Assembly (NCBI GenBank): GCA_000697665.1
Contig: KL197714.1
Span: forward strand, 42,201-106,200
DNA from: Jaapia argillacea MUCL 33604
Taxonomy: Eukaryota > Basidiomycota > Agaricomycetes > Jaapiales > Jaapiaceae
Reading direction: 5' to 3'
Length of the DNA stretch: 64,000 bases
Numbering within the stretch: position 1 is the stretch's first letter; each line of letters opens with the position of its first letter. Positions 24,389 through 36,287 of the stretch are shown here, piece by piece. The notes below the pieces were generated by a model, which saw only the letters and a list, made by a program, of their open reading frames with translations, did not search any database and was not told the origin of the DNA. The translations under genes were made by a program, and so were the position numbers.

Positions 24389-25195
24389 TCACATGCCGTA
24401 CTTCCTTTTGATGGCTGTCCACGCTGGCGCCGCAGATGGGTAGCGAGTAACAAATGTGTTCATATCGTCTTCTGGTATTCGATTGATGTCCACTCGGTTC
24501 CAATATCGAGAGAGGCAGTATATGATATCTTGCGCATCATTTTCCTGGGCACGACTATCAATTCAATGGTCACGTCAACGAGATAAGCAAGAGTGATGCC
24601 AGTGATTGATATGATATCGACGAACCTGCCCCAGGTTTTTAGTTTCGCTCGGATAAACTCAGAGACCGTCAAGAAGGGAATCCCTCTGATAGCCATCGTG
24701 GTACTTGAATCGAGATGTCGTGGACCCTCTTCGCCCGCCGGTAGGATTTCGATCTAGAATTCGGACGATGAGCTGACCGAATGGTCGCGACTCTGAAGGA
24801 ACTCACCTCGACGGCAGGGATGAAACCGTGATAAGTAGCGTGTAGTCTAGAGGGGTCAGAGTCAATACCGTCACACGTATGGCAAACTTGCAGCAGTCTA
24901 CCGATTACACCATGGTGTGGGTGTCGTAGAAATATTCTCGCTACCAGTGACCGCTTGGCGCACGCGACGAAATGGGTGACTTGAACCTCCTTCGACGATA
25001 CAATATATCTCCTGGTAGGACGACTAATGAGTGAGGCCCGTACTGATAGTATCAATCTGTGCTCACATCCGTTAAGGGGTTGTTCGCCATTAATGATGTC
25101 AAGAAGCTTCCATGAAATGCGTGGGCGATACTGTGCTCGCGTAAGAGTTGAGAGAGGGCTGTTGCAGCCGTCAGAAGTCGTGTAGTGTCGTGCAT
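24389..25195 (-). CDS. Unknown protein, possibly of nucleotidyltransferase fold
   Basis: The gene becomes visible only when exons in different frames are joined. From an ATG at 25195: MHDTTRLLTAATALSQLLRE, HSIAHAFHGSFLTSLMANNP; then, across an intron near 25020-25078, EIYCIVEGGSSHPFRRVRQA. A further intron near 24845-24902 leads to LHATYHGFIPAVE, then (intron near 24755-24808) IEILPAGEEGPRHLDSS and IRGIPFLTVSEFIRAKLKTW. The last exon gives NDAQDIIYCLSRYWNRVDIN and ends AWTAIKRKYGM, stop at 24389. The plan (an N-terminal helix, an AHAFHGSF turn, a beta strand with VEIEILPAG, then a helix with a lysine before the RDD-like NDAQDI) resembles fungal proteins distantly related to nucleotidyltransferases. 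That link is from memory of the pattern and is tentative. No catalytic residues could be assigned. Confidence 0.6.
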
Positions 25196-25990
25196 ATCGA
25201 TACAAGAGAGAAGATGAGGTGTCAGGTGTCAGGGCATGGTATATGGCGTGCGGCAAGAGTGAAATAAAGTCAGGAAGGCAGGAAGGGGGATTTGGGGCGG
25301 CGGTATGTATTTAGTTTGCAGGTACTGACCAAAGAGGCCAAGTCTGCAGCGTGGAGAAACAACAGATACTATCTGATTCAGTTACCGACGCGGATTTGTC
25401 CGATCAGGCCAGAGAAGCAGAACGATTCTCATGTCCTTTCCTGGGGACAATCGCTGAAGCGGGAGTTGATCACATGTCTAAACTTGAGCCCGTGGAGGGA
25501 GGACTTGGTGCATGGGCTGGCTTCGTGGAGATGAAATCAACCTTAATCCCCAGCGGCATTGCGAAGGTGTCTATTTGTTTGCCGACGGGTGATTTGGCGT
25601 CAACCACAAGATCAGTGCGTAAGCAACCTCGACGTGTTCTGGAATGGCAAAACAACTTAGCGAATAGGATTTCGCCTCCATCGGTAGCATATTTCGGCTG
25701 CAAGGTGCACGAAAATGGGAATTTGGGCACAGAGGCCGTCGTCAAATCGCAGCAGCTGGTGGGGGGACTTGTAGATGTAACGTGAAGCTTTTGTTGTGGA
25801 ATTGGATAAAGAGGATCGACGGATTGAGCGCGTGACGAAAATGGCAAAACCTACGGTGGTGGACAGCGACGTAAGCAAGAAGCGGCAGGGGAATTTTCTA
25901 AGTCACTGCTTCTTTTTGGTTCAGTGACGCGACATCCTCTGCCTTTTGCCCCGCTGACCTTTTCTCGTTGGTATTTGTGGCCCTGCATTT
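25196..25990. other. Intergenic; one 144-codon open frame of doubtful meaning
   Basis: This lies between divergent genes and should contain both promoters. The plus strand is open at 25351-25785 but from GTG, not ATG. The minus strand is also open across much of the same stretch. No domain is visible on either. Confidence 0.4.
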
Positions 25991-28170
25991 ATGCATACAG
26001 CCTGTTGGCGATCCGGCGCATACCATGTAATGCAACAATTGCGCGCACCGCACATCCATCTCGCTCGCAGACCCATTCATATTGCCCCTGGGATCAACCC
26101 TTTGTGTTCCAATTGTCTCTCTAGGGCCACTACCAGGGCTACTTCTGGATTGTTCTCTCGAAGGGTGTCACATCTAGTCTCGGGCCGTACCACCCAACGA
26201 TCTCGTATTGGCGCAATTCCGCGCATAGGCCAGGTCCGCATGTCTTGGATCCCCAAGTTCATGTCCCGGCAGCCAGAGCCACACGCGGGCTTGACGGATG
26301 GTCAGGAGGAGGCGGCCAAGTCAGCAATCTTGGACAAAGTAATGAACGGCCGGCAGCCAACGGATCTGATGCTGCGATGTGAGTGTCTCATGTCCTCAAG
26401 GGTCGTCTTCAAATCCCACTCATCAGGGTGTTAGGTACCATATTGGACGCAGAGGGTACGTCTCCGTTTATTGTCGGAGTTTCACGACCATGCGTTGGTT
26501 GACTCATTTCCGTCCGGCTTGCTTCCAGGCGTCGTGAGGTCGATTTCTGGACAGTTCAAGAAGTCCGACCTATGTTCCGAGCATCATCTAAACGTAAGTG
26601 GCGACGTGCAGGGCTCATCCTATCCATCTGATCAGCAATTCGCGTAGCCTCGTGACCTCCGAAAAATAGATTCACGAATACCTAACCTTGTTCCCACGAT
26701 TCTTGTTCGTGAGCAGGCCATCTTGGTATGCCCAGCGACTCCCTTTTTCTCTGCCACTGTCTCAACATGGCACGCCACTGCACTAGGTTAATATGCTGCA
26801 TATCCGAGCTTTAGTGAAAGCGGATACTGTCGTCCTCTTTGATACTTATGGCTCAGCGAATTCTCGCCTCCATTCGGCGTTCCTATACCACTTGGAAGTG
26901 AGTCGACCCCTTTCTTCTTATTGCGCTTTCTCCAACCCTTCGTAGCACAACCTGAAAGCCAGTGGCTCGGGTTCCCCCTACGAGTTTCGGTGAGCCAATC
27001 TTGCTCAATCTGCCATGTGCACGCCTCATGCTCTATAGGCCTCCTTCAGAGCACTCGATTCCATTTTGTTATCAGTCTTGAGCGCGCTGGAGGCCGAGAT
27101 GGTCTTTATACGCAATCTCGTTGGTGGTCTTCTCGCTGAGCTCGAAGATGACATCAACCACGACAAGTTCAAGCGGCTACTGCATTACTCTCGACGACTT
27201 GCAAGCTTTCAGAACAGAGCTAAACTGGTTCGCCATCATTATTACCCGATACATGACGAATATCATTGATGGCCGTCCCGTGATCAGGTTGGACAAGCCC
27301 TCGACGAGGTGTTGGAGCAAGGTAACTCCGGGGATTCTCGTGAAGGTCCTTGCTTATACCTATCACAGACGAGGATCTCGCTGCCATGTACCTTACCGAT
27401 AAGAAACTAAACGGGCCACGTGCGATGAATGATCACGCCGAGCTAGAAGTGCTCTTGGAATCATTCTCCAAACAAGTCGAAGAAATTGTGAACGAAGCCG
27501 AAAGTATCGAGGTACGTAACCGCTACACTTTTCTTCTATTGATTCGACGGATCATTAACGGTGATTTATCCCCCGGCAGAATAACGTTCAATCAACACAA
27601 GAAATTGTTGAGCTCATCTTAGATTCAAACCGTAATCAACTGTTGGCTCTTGATCTCAAGGCATGTACTCCATTGTTACCAGTAGACTCACGGTCACTTA
27701 TCCTCTCCTGATCTAGGTTTCCATCGGTACAATGGGTATCGGCACTGGAGCCCTCGTCGCGGGGTTATTCGGCATGAACGTGAGAGCTATCAACCCATGT
27801 TCTTGTCTTGTGTGTGACGTTGAAACACGTATCTTCTTCATCGTTTCTCCTAGTTGAAAAGCACTCTGGAAGAATCCGATTTCGCATTCCTAGGAATGTC
27901 AGCTTTATCGACGGTCATCGCCGTCCTCGTATCATGGCTTGGTCTTCGGAGGTATGCATCTACATTCACCCCGCATTGCACCCCACCCAGCCCTCTATCT
28001 CCAACTCGTGTTCGTTTCCCCATTTGAAAAAACTCTGACGCCATGGCATCGTCTACCCCAGACTCGCAAAGATCCGCAAAGTCGGACTAACTACTGGCCA
28101 TCGGAAAGACCAGCAGAAGCAATGGCTCCCATCACCACTAAGAAAGCGAGAATCGGACGGATGGTCATGA
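25991..28170 (+). CDS. MRS2: MRS2-type mitochondrial magnesium channel
   Basis: CorA/MRS2-family channel that imports Mg2+ across the inner mitochondrial membrane as a pentamer. The N-terminus is basic and rich in Arg, Ser and His (RATTRATSGLFSRRVSHLVS), fitting a mitochondrial presequence. DLMLRC joins TILDAEG across an intron (about 26371-26431), the usual MRS2 entry to the N-terminal domain. Then come FKKSDLCSEHHLNPRDLRKI, ILVNMLHIRALVKADTVVLFD and YEFRALDSILLSVLSALEAE, followed by long helices (LVGGLLAELEDDINHDKFKR, LEVLLESFSKQVEEI). The selectivity motif is GLFGMN, split by an intron at 27778-27853, followed by a second helix (ALSTVIAVLVSWLGLRR). The tail has the basic LAKIRKVGL. The DEDLAAMYLTDK block is family-typical. 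About nine introns were inferred. The ATG at 25991 opens the presequence. Confidence 0.93.
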
Positions 28171-29079
28171 CAGGAATCCCCGTAATTGTGTCGCAAAAAC
28201 GTTGCGCTATCTCCATTTTGCAAATCGTTGCTATCACAGTATCTCCTTCCAACTAGAGGCGTCGCAGAACCCTACCTCAATCTTGAATCCACGCTCATAT
28301 GTATGACTAGATGCATCTAATTTATCTGCTTCCATTTCTTCGCAGAGTCCCACCGTCGAACTTTGGTTTTGAGTTTGGTGGTTGTGATAGGTCATGATCC
28401 TCTGCTTCTCCGCGGTTCGGCAGGCGGGACATGTTGGGACAGGTTGGTGCGTTTTCAAATGTCAATGCCCAATGTCTGGGTAATTCTGATTTGATGTCAG
28501 GAAGCAATACTATCTAGATGCTATCATTGGACGAGCAGGACAACTTGTCTACCAATGACCACCATGGACAGAATTGTGGTCTTTTCGTCCGATTTTCGTC
28601 CTATGAAAGGATGACAGCAAACACTCATATCGTCTGAGTCATGTAGCATGAGGGGTGCCGTTCCAAGTCCTGGTAATCTTTCGGGTGCAGGATAGTCCAA
28701 GAGATGGGGATATACCCATTAACATTGTGCGGTACAACTGAAGCGTCCAGATCCTAGGGCATACATGGGCGTGGTAGACTAACCAACATAGTCGTTCCAT
28801 CGTTAACGTTAATATCAAGGATAAGTAAAACAACAACACAGTCAAGAGTCAAGTATATCAGCCTCGGTGAAGCATGCGACTTTTTTGAGTCCTGAAGGGT
28901 GGGGGAGAATTACGAAGGATGTCGATACATGCTACATTGAAGCGATCAACGTTAACGAGAGGAATAGGGAAAGGGGAATGAGAATGCTTACTGGGGTAGC
29001 TCCGATACGAAACAACAACAATAACAGGACAGAGGATGGATGGGTACATATCACATTTCAAATCAAGTGGGCTGTCCAC
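28171..29079. other. Intergenic between convergent genes
   Basis: About 900 bases where the MRS2-like gene and the minus-strand membrane protein gene converge. Nothing beyond short random frames was seen. Confidence 0.5.
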
Positions 29080-30798
29080 CTAGGACCGGCTAGGAGGCAT
29101 ATCGGGAATAATATAGTGAACCCCCTTTGGCTCCCCTACACTTGACCGACGACCGAGCCCGAGTGAAGGATGAGCGATCCCAGGAGAAGTCGGTGGCGAG
29201 TTACTAATTATATCACCATCCTTGAAATCCGATATGCTATATTTAGGGACAGGTTTCCTTGGCGTACGACGAGCGCCTGTCGACCCAGATCGCGTGAGTG
29301 GGATGGCCTCTGGGGTGTTGGGGTTATTAGCGTGAGAGGGTGGGTAATTGTGTGAAAAGTCGTCTGCTGATGTCCTGAGTTTGGTGTCCATGGTGGGAGG
29401 TGTAGAGTTGGGGGTAGAGGGGGAATAAGGTGGAACGGGTACGCGTTTTTCCATCGAAGGTCTCCTACGACTCCTTGAAGAACTCGTAGAATCGTGTTTG
29501 GATAAACCGGCCGCGGTGTGGGTAGCGTTGGATGGGGTGCGAGTGCGACTGCTAGAAGCGGTCCGGGTGACGACCGAAGACTCTGACGATCGTTTCGTAT
29601 TTGGGTCATAAGGAAGTGGTTGCATGTTATCCAAAGGCATGGTCCCAGGTTCATTTGGCGGTTGAACCTTTTCGTCGCTATCGAACGAATGGAATTCCGA
29701 TAAGGAGGTATTCCGACTGGAAGCCTCGTGTCCGCCACCACTATGTCCTGCAGTCGCCAATTCACTATCAGGTCCGTGTTCAGGACGAGATGTTCCGGAA
29801 CTGATAGGCCCGAAGCCCTCAGCTTCGGCTTTCGGAGATGGTCTGGGTCGGGAGATTGGTGCTGGTGCGTTGTCGTTTAGCTTTAAACCGTTCCACCCGC
29901 CACCGAAATGATAACCGGAGGAAGAGAGACTGCGACCTCGACGGCTTGTGACCCGCCTACGTCTCCTACATACGAATAGTGCGCCCAGTACGGCGAGTAT
30001 GAAGGCTAACCCGCCTATCACTCCTCCGACGATAGCACCTGTGTGGTGGTTGGTGGAAGCATCTGATTGGGGGATCGGGCTGACGGATGATGATGAGGCG
30101 GGTGTGGTCGAAGAGGACGGGAGGGAAGATGCAGGGAGACATGATGTGTTGGTTCCCAATGACACGAAGAACGCTGGTGATTGCGTCGGGATGCCGGAGA
30201 GGAAGGCGTCCAGAACGTACCACCCTTGAGGTACGTTCACGACAGGCCACGTCCAAGTATCCTTGGTCGGATCGAGGTTCGAGCCCACTACCTCATATAT
30301 GTCCCCGCTCTGCCTTTTGACCTTTACCAGCGATCCTTCACCAACGTTTCGACGAGTGACTGCCGGTGAAGCTGGAGATGCGAAGGTATCGTTGACGGTT
30401 GGGACGAACGAGTTGGTAACCATGAACGATAGGTTCCCTGTTGGCCCTGCATAATCCCAATTCACAATCCCAGGTGAACAAGCTGTCATATTGGCGATAG
30501 CATGGAAAGCTAGAGTCGGGACCGGTGCTGCTGTAGTCGAAGGAGATGCTGAGGTTACCGATTGTGCTGCGGAGGTCGTGGAGGGTGCAGTGGAGATGGG
30601 AGTCGTGAGAGACAGTGGGGGTGGGAGGTCCGACATTGTAGGGCCTACTGTCGAAAGGATGGATCCTGGAAGAGTTACAGCTGATGCAAATCTACTATCG
30701 GGTGTCGGAGGTAGATTAGCGCCTGCTGCCTTGAAGACGGGGTCAACGATGAGGCAGAGGCAGACCCACAGCCCAATGGACGTTGAAACCTGTCGCAT
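29080..30798 (-). CDS. Single-pass membrane protein with Ser/Thr-rich ectodomain (sensor-like)
   Basis: One uninterrupted reading frame of 572 residues. A signal peptide is followed by a Ser/Thr/Pro-rich ectodomain that would be heavily O-glycosylated. A globular part contains MTACSPGIVNWDYAGPTGNL and WPVVNVPQGWYVLDAFLSG. A second Ser-rich stalk precedes a transmembrane helix (AIVGGVIGGLAFILAVLGAL) with the stop-transfer sequence CRRRRR. The cytosolic half of about 290 residues is polar and Ser-rich and looks disordered. The layout matches basidiomycete mid2/WSC-like surface proteins, several of which sense wall stress, but no WSC cysteine pattern is present and the role is inferred only from architecture. 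It is intronless, unlike nearly all its neighbours. Confidence 0.75.
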   Translation of the reverse strand: MRQVSTSIGLWVCLCLIVDPVFKAAGANLPPTPDSRFASAVTLPGSILSTVGPTMSDLPPPLSLTTPISTAPSTTSAAQSVTSASPSTTAAPVPTLAFHAIANMTACSPGIVNWDYAGPTGNLSFMVTNSFVPTVNDTFASPASPAVTRRNVGEGSLVKVKRQSGDIYEVVGSNLDPTKDTWTWPVVNVPQGWYVLDAFLSGIPTQSPAFFVSLGTNTSCLPASSLPSSSTTPASSSSVSPIPQSDASTNHHTGAIVGGVIGGLAFILAVLGALFVCRRRRRVTSRRGRSLSSSGYHFGGGWNGLKLNDNAPAPISRPRPSPKAEAEGFGPISSGTSRPEHGPDSELATAGHSGGGHEASSRNTSLSEFHSFDSDEKVQPPNEPGTMPLDNMQPLPYDPNTKRSSESSVVTRTASSSRTRTPSNATHTAAGLSKHDSTSSSRSRRRPSMEKRVPVPPYSPSTPNSTPPTMDTKLRTSADDFSHNYPPSHANNPNTPEAIPLTRSGSTGARRTPRKPVPKYSISDFKDGDIISNSPPTSPGIAHPSLGLGRRSSVGEPKGVHYIIPDMPPSRS

Positions 30799-32202
30799 CG
30801 CAACGGAAAACTGGTCAGTAACGAGGTTCAGCCGTCGAGATCGAAGGCGACGACTCAGGAGGAGATGGTCTGCGAGTCAATCTGCCGCTGTGCAGACGAC
30901 AAGACCATTTCTGGATGCCCTGGAGAACGAAACACGCACCTAAACGTCCGCGACGTGTGAACTGAAGCTACACCCAACTGAAGGGGAGCTGTGATGATTG
31001 GAAAGCAAGGAGAGCTGGCCTCGGGATATTCTCAGCTACGGGCTATGGGCTGTGAGCCCGGAACAATTGCTATCGCCGACCATCCACGTGAACATCGCAA
31101 AATATACCCAGCGGCTTTGCCCTTTCCATTCTGGGAGCGTTCAGAAGAATGATTAGAATTGAATTTTGAGACCTCGTTTTCTTTGTTCATCCTCCTATAC
31201 CTGGTCCAGGTTTCCTTTCACCACAGGTCCACACAGAATCACGACGCTAGAAATCCTCACATCGTCTCCTTGCTTTTCTCCTCGCCATCTGCCCAACGAC
31301 ATTGGTGCCTGAATTCTAATTTCTTCGCGGAGAAATATCGCCATTGTGGCCGCTTGCTGCGGCCGGCCACCGCTGTGTGTCTCTGCTAGACTGCCAGCAC
31401 ATCACCGATGGGAACCTGAATCCCATCAGAGCCGCGTGTTTCGTCTTCGGTGCGTGTATGCGCGGGAGGGAAACGTCGTTCCCGCCTCTCACACACGTGC
31501 GACTCTGGCAGATGCATAATAGGGACGGCACGAGAGGCCTCGAAAACTGAAAATGAAGACACTCCATTCATTGTGATAATCTGAGTGATCCACACTCCAG
31601 GGAATTTTACAAGCGTCCTGGAAGGGCATGGTCAATTGTTTCAGGTTACAGCATACGTTCGATTTTTGGATGAGTCTCTGCAGACCATCGCCTCTCACTA
31701 CAGCTTCTGTCTCATGCCTTATCTTCTGGCATACCGATGCCAGCAACTCCGTCTTCCATTCATCCAGTTTAAGCTTCCCAATCGATGATGATTCGCCAAG
31801 GAGTCACCACATGTACACGCGTGCCCTTTGTTTATCCTTCGTAAAGAGCTTGAAGCTTGAAGGGAGGCACCAAGTGCACACCGCGCCACTGGACACCCAT
31901 ACGCAACTTGATTCCCAATTCGAATCAAAACCCATTTCTAGTAATACAGCCTGAGCGCCCAACTCCACTCCTGACCTCCTCACCGCAGTAGGATAATCGA
32001 TAACCGAACTCAAATTGGTATTCATTGCACCTTTCCCTATTGCTGGTGAGGCTTCTTGGGCGTTCAATCCTGCACCGCTTGTGCCTCACCTTCTACACGT
32101 GCAGGCGTAATTAGGAAGGTTAGAGATCTCCGTCAACTTATAAGATCGCGACATGGCGTTCATTTGCGCGGAGCTCTACCTTTACGACTTCCTCGTTCAG
32201 CT
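30799..32202. other. Intergenic between divergent genes
   Basis: About 1.4 kb upstream of both the sensor-like gene and the SDE3-like gene. Several short frames exist on both strands; none has a domain or convincing exon structure. The 32100-32202 stretch is open in the helicase frame but lacks an ATG, so it is read as leader. Confidence 0.45.
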
Positions 32203-35200
32203 ATGGTTGGGGTCTGTCATACCCTCGTATCAACTGGTTCCTGTCCCGCTGCTGGTTCGACTTGTCCTTTTCACCACGACATCTATCTTTGCGAAGTTTG
32301 CAATGTCGTCTGCATCAACGCCAGTGCTTACCAGGGTCACCTTGGTGGTAAAAAACATCGTTCTAGAGCTCTTGGCTTGGGGAAGATGTACCACTGTCCC
32401 ATTTGCCAGAAAAGCATGGCTGGAGCCCAAACTTGGGCTGCCCATATTGGGGGTAAAGGTCACCGTGCCAAAGCAGCCCTCCAGGGGATGGCCGCCGCCG
32501 ACGTGCAACCCGAAGAGCCTACGGAGATCCCTGGAATGCAGTACTGTGCTCCATGCGACTTACATGTGCGCATCGAACAATGGGGCTCCCACCTCCGGAG
32601 TAATTTGCATCGAAAGCGAGAGCTCTTCCTCACTCACAAGGCCATCTTGGAGGAATCCGAGAAAGATAAGCATGGAGTTACGATCAGCCACGGGGGTGAC
32701 GGGGTCGATTTTGGCATCGTGGAACCTACTAATGCTCAGACGGGAGTCACTACCTATCTGAGCATCAAGACCGCCGTTCCCTTAGCCAAAGTCACCCTAG
32801 TCAGTGCGAATCTATCCTCTTCAGCTCGCGATCATCCCTCGCCGTACGTGTCATTATTCTCCCCAGTTCATCGGGTTCTGATTAGCGACCAAACCCCCAA
32901 TGGCAGGTTCTCCATCAGCGTAGTAGGAGCGAATCGTGGACTTGTCTACGGGCGCGAGCTCCGACTCCTTGCTACATTCCGTTCCGATTTCGGGGGTCGC
33001 TTCAGCACGAGGGCTGAACTCGTATTCGAAGATACATCACTCAAGCAACAATTCATCATCACCCGTACCCTACGTGCCATAGTCGGCAACAAGGCTGATC
33101 ACGAGCGCCTCCAACCTATCGCACCTTACAAACCCAAGAAGCGTACTAAACGAGAGGAGATCGAAGAGTCGGAGGTGGTGCCTGGGGAAGCACCACCTGC
33201 TACCAATGCGATCAAATATGTCGGGAAACTTCCTGTCGCTCGCATTCCGAAGAGTATTATGACTGCTATTACCACGGGGTCGGTGGAAGAGGTTGTGGAT
33301 CGTGTCAAGAGGACCGTCTTGCCAAAGGTATTCAACACTGCGAATCATGGCAGACATTTTCAGGCTCTCCTCTGGATCGAGGAGTTGCGAATGGAGTACG
33401 TCTTTGGCTCTTCGTTTCTTTAACGCTATTTAATTACATTTTTCAGGCGAGATCTACAGGTTTATGATATTTCTGACGCTACCTTGAATCGTAATCGGCA
33501 ATATCATTTGTGAGTTCCACCCAGGTTTGTTTTATCAGAGGGTTGAATGTGCGACAGCCTAGCGGTTCCAGGATTAGCCGAGAAGCGGCCCAGTGTCTTG
33601 GTTGGTACGTCTCAAATCTCCTTTTCCTCACCGTGCCGCGTCTCACCACGTTTCAAGGTGATCAAATCCACTTCCAAAGAATCGGGGTTGGGAAGGATAA
33701 GTGGTACGAAGGACACGTCCATTTCGTTACCAAGGCCGAAGCTGGTCTTCGATTCCATACCTCATTCTCAGCGCACTCCCCGAGTCAGCGATACAATGTT
33801 CGATTCAAGCTTAATCGCATCCCATTGCGACGACAGCATGAAGCTCTTGACACTGCCCTGTCTGTCGATCGCCTTTTCTTCCCGCAGCAAGTACACGTAC
33901 TATCGCTGAACCCCCCACCTCCGACTATGAGAGTATACAATAACCTCATCGCAACAAATCCACCGCAAGTTCGTGCGGTCACTTCGATTCTCCGACTGAA
34001 GCCTGGTTCTACACCATTCATCGTATTCGGACCGTACGTCCGTTTCTCAACTCCTTCAACCTCTTATTTCATTTCTACCATCTGACCTATTGTCGTAGTC
34101 CTGGTACGGGGAAGACTGTCACAATCGTGGAAGCCATTCGTCAGATTCTACGAGAAAACCCAAATGCCAAGATTTTGGCTTGTGCTCCTTCGAATTCCGC
34201 TGCGGACCTGATTGCCTCCCGCCTCGCTATGCTCTCGACGCAGGAGTTGTTCAGGTTCTACGCGCCTTCTCGGAGCCCCAATACTGTCCCCACCGATCTC
34301 GAGGAATTCGCGTATACAAAGGAAATGGCTATCAACGATGGTCAACTCGGACTCGGACAAAACTTCGAATTTAGGAGAAATGTTCACTTCTCTGCCCCAC
34401 CTATGGTAGTCCTGAAACGGTTCAGGGTTATCGTATCGACTTGTGTTTCTGCGAGTTTCGCCCACGGAGTTGGGTTGCCGAGAGGTCACTTTACCCACAT
34501 TTTCGTCGACGAGGCTGGACAGGCTACTGAGCCGGAAGTTATGGTTGCGATCCGCACGATGGCAGATAACTCAACGAACATTGTCCTTTCGGGGGACCCG
34601 AAGCAGTTGGGTCCTGTCATTCGTTCGCCCATTGCGCGCGAGCTTGGTTTGGAAAAGAGTTATATCGAGAGGTTGATGGAAGGAGGGGTCTATGACGAGA
34701 CAGCAGCTCACAGTACCAGGTAGGGAGCGCTAGCCATCATATTTCGCACCTTTCTAATGTCGACTTCAGCGTTGTTAAACTCGTCAAGAACTTCAGGTTC
34801 GTTCGTTGTCCGTTACTCCTGACCAATCCTAACTGCATTGATAGATCTCACCAAGCTATCCTCAAATTCCCCAACGAACGGTTCTATAGGGGCGAACTAC
34901 AACCATTCGCCGACCCCACGGTTATCAATTCATTCATCAACTCTCCTCACCTCGTCAATCCCAAGTTTCCTATTGTCTTTCACGGGATCCGAGGGAAAGA
35001 TGACCGAGAAGCGTCTTCTCCATCATTCTTTAATATCGACGAGGCTCTGCAGGTCAAGGGATATATAGAAAGGTTGAAAGCCAACCGTCAATTCCGCATC
35101 AGTATGTCCCATTTGTTGGAGTGGTTTGACGGCTGGAGGCTGATGTTTCTCGTGAACTCGTAGCCGACGCAGAGATTGGTGTGATTGCACCATACCATGC

Positions 35201-35816
35201 CCAGTGTCTGAAGATCCGTGCTACTCTGAGGAGTGTAGCCGATGAAGTGAAGGTTGGGTCTACGGAGGAGTTTCAGGGCCAGGTGCGTCTCGTTGCTCAT
35301 CTAGTTGTAGTGCCTTTAGGGTGCTGACAACCTGGGCAGGAACGTCGCGTGATCATCATCTCTACCGTCAGGAGCAGCAAGGAATTTGTAGAATATGATC
35401 TTCGGCACACGCTTGGTTTTGTAGCTAATCCTCGCCGCTTCAATGGTATGCTATCTTTATTCTAACTCCTGCATGCGTCCTAACGGTTTACTTCAGTCGC
35501 GGTTACTCGAGCAAAAGCTCTCCTCATCATCATTGGTGATCCCACAGTTCTCTCCCTTGACCCACTCTGGCGTTCGTTCCTCAATTATATCCACGAAAAT
35601 CGAGGCTGGAGAGGTCAGCCTCCCACCTGGGATCCTTCCGCCCCGGTTAGAGACGATGGAGGATACGACCGGGAGATTAGGGAGAGCGCGGTTGAGGATA
35701 TGAACGAGTTTGCGAGGAGAATGGAGAGTTTGACCCTGGGAAATGTGGACGGAGAAGATGGGGAGGGTGCCGACGAGGATGTGAACGTAGATAGGCCTTG
35801 GGTCGAGGTTGAGTAA
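32203..35816 (+). CDS. SDE3/MOV10-type RNA helicase with zinc fingers
   Basis: SF1 helicase of the UPF1-like group. Plant SDE3 and animal MOV10 act in RNA silencing and curb retroelements; a silencing role here is inferred from family. The N-terminus has a CCCH-like finger (C-x8-C-x6-C-x2-H, from [10 protein letters not shown]). Three C2H2 fingers of the U1 type follow: [40 protein letters not shown] and [20 protein letters not shown], each ending in H-R/K. A beta-rich domain comes next. The helicase core has motif [10 protein letters not shown] split by an intron near 34034-34099, motif II DEAGQA, motif [11 protein letters not shown], motif IV NFRSH, motif V EEFQGQ|E (intron near 35282-35340) and motif [11 protein letters not shown]. 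The acidic tail ends PWVEVE. The ATG at 32203 sits just before the first finger. A paralogue begins at 62930. Confidence 0.93.
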
Positions 35817-36287
35817 CAAGGCTAGTGTTGTGAAAAATCATCTCTATTTCCACACGTTTGCGTGCCTCTGTGTTCTTTTCTACACCCCCACTTTACTACT
35901 TCAAATATTACCGCTGTATATATCCTTCGAGTTGTGCCTCGCAAGATCTGTCGTCACTTGGAAGGCAGGTCGCAGAGCTAGCGTGCTTCACTGCCGTCAG
36001 GCCGTTCAAGACTGAAGTGATCAGCTTTTCTATTTGCAATATCTAAAGTACAAGGGTTGGGGCTGGTTGGGGTTGCCATTGGGAACAACGCCTGAAAGGA
36101 GCCAGCCAATGTATGAAACGAGGTGTGCCAACTTGTGAGTTGCAGGCACTTTGATACGTGTATCTTGCGTTACTCGAAGGGGTCTGTGCCAGGTCTCTCT
36201 CGACGCGGGCCAGAGGAATTGAACTACATATAACAAACGCACCTTCAATTCGACACTCTTGGAGCGAAGTCGTGTCCGACAGAGTAG
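35817..36287. other. Intergenic / 3' flank of helicase gene
   Basis: No gene seen. It includes the 3' untranslated region of the helicase gene. Confidence 0.45.

Noticed and set aside
25351-25785. 144-codon frame between the NTase-like gene and MRS2
   Set aside because: Starts with GTG, shows no domain, and the opposite strand is equally open.
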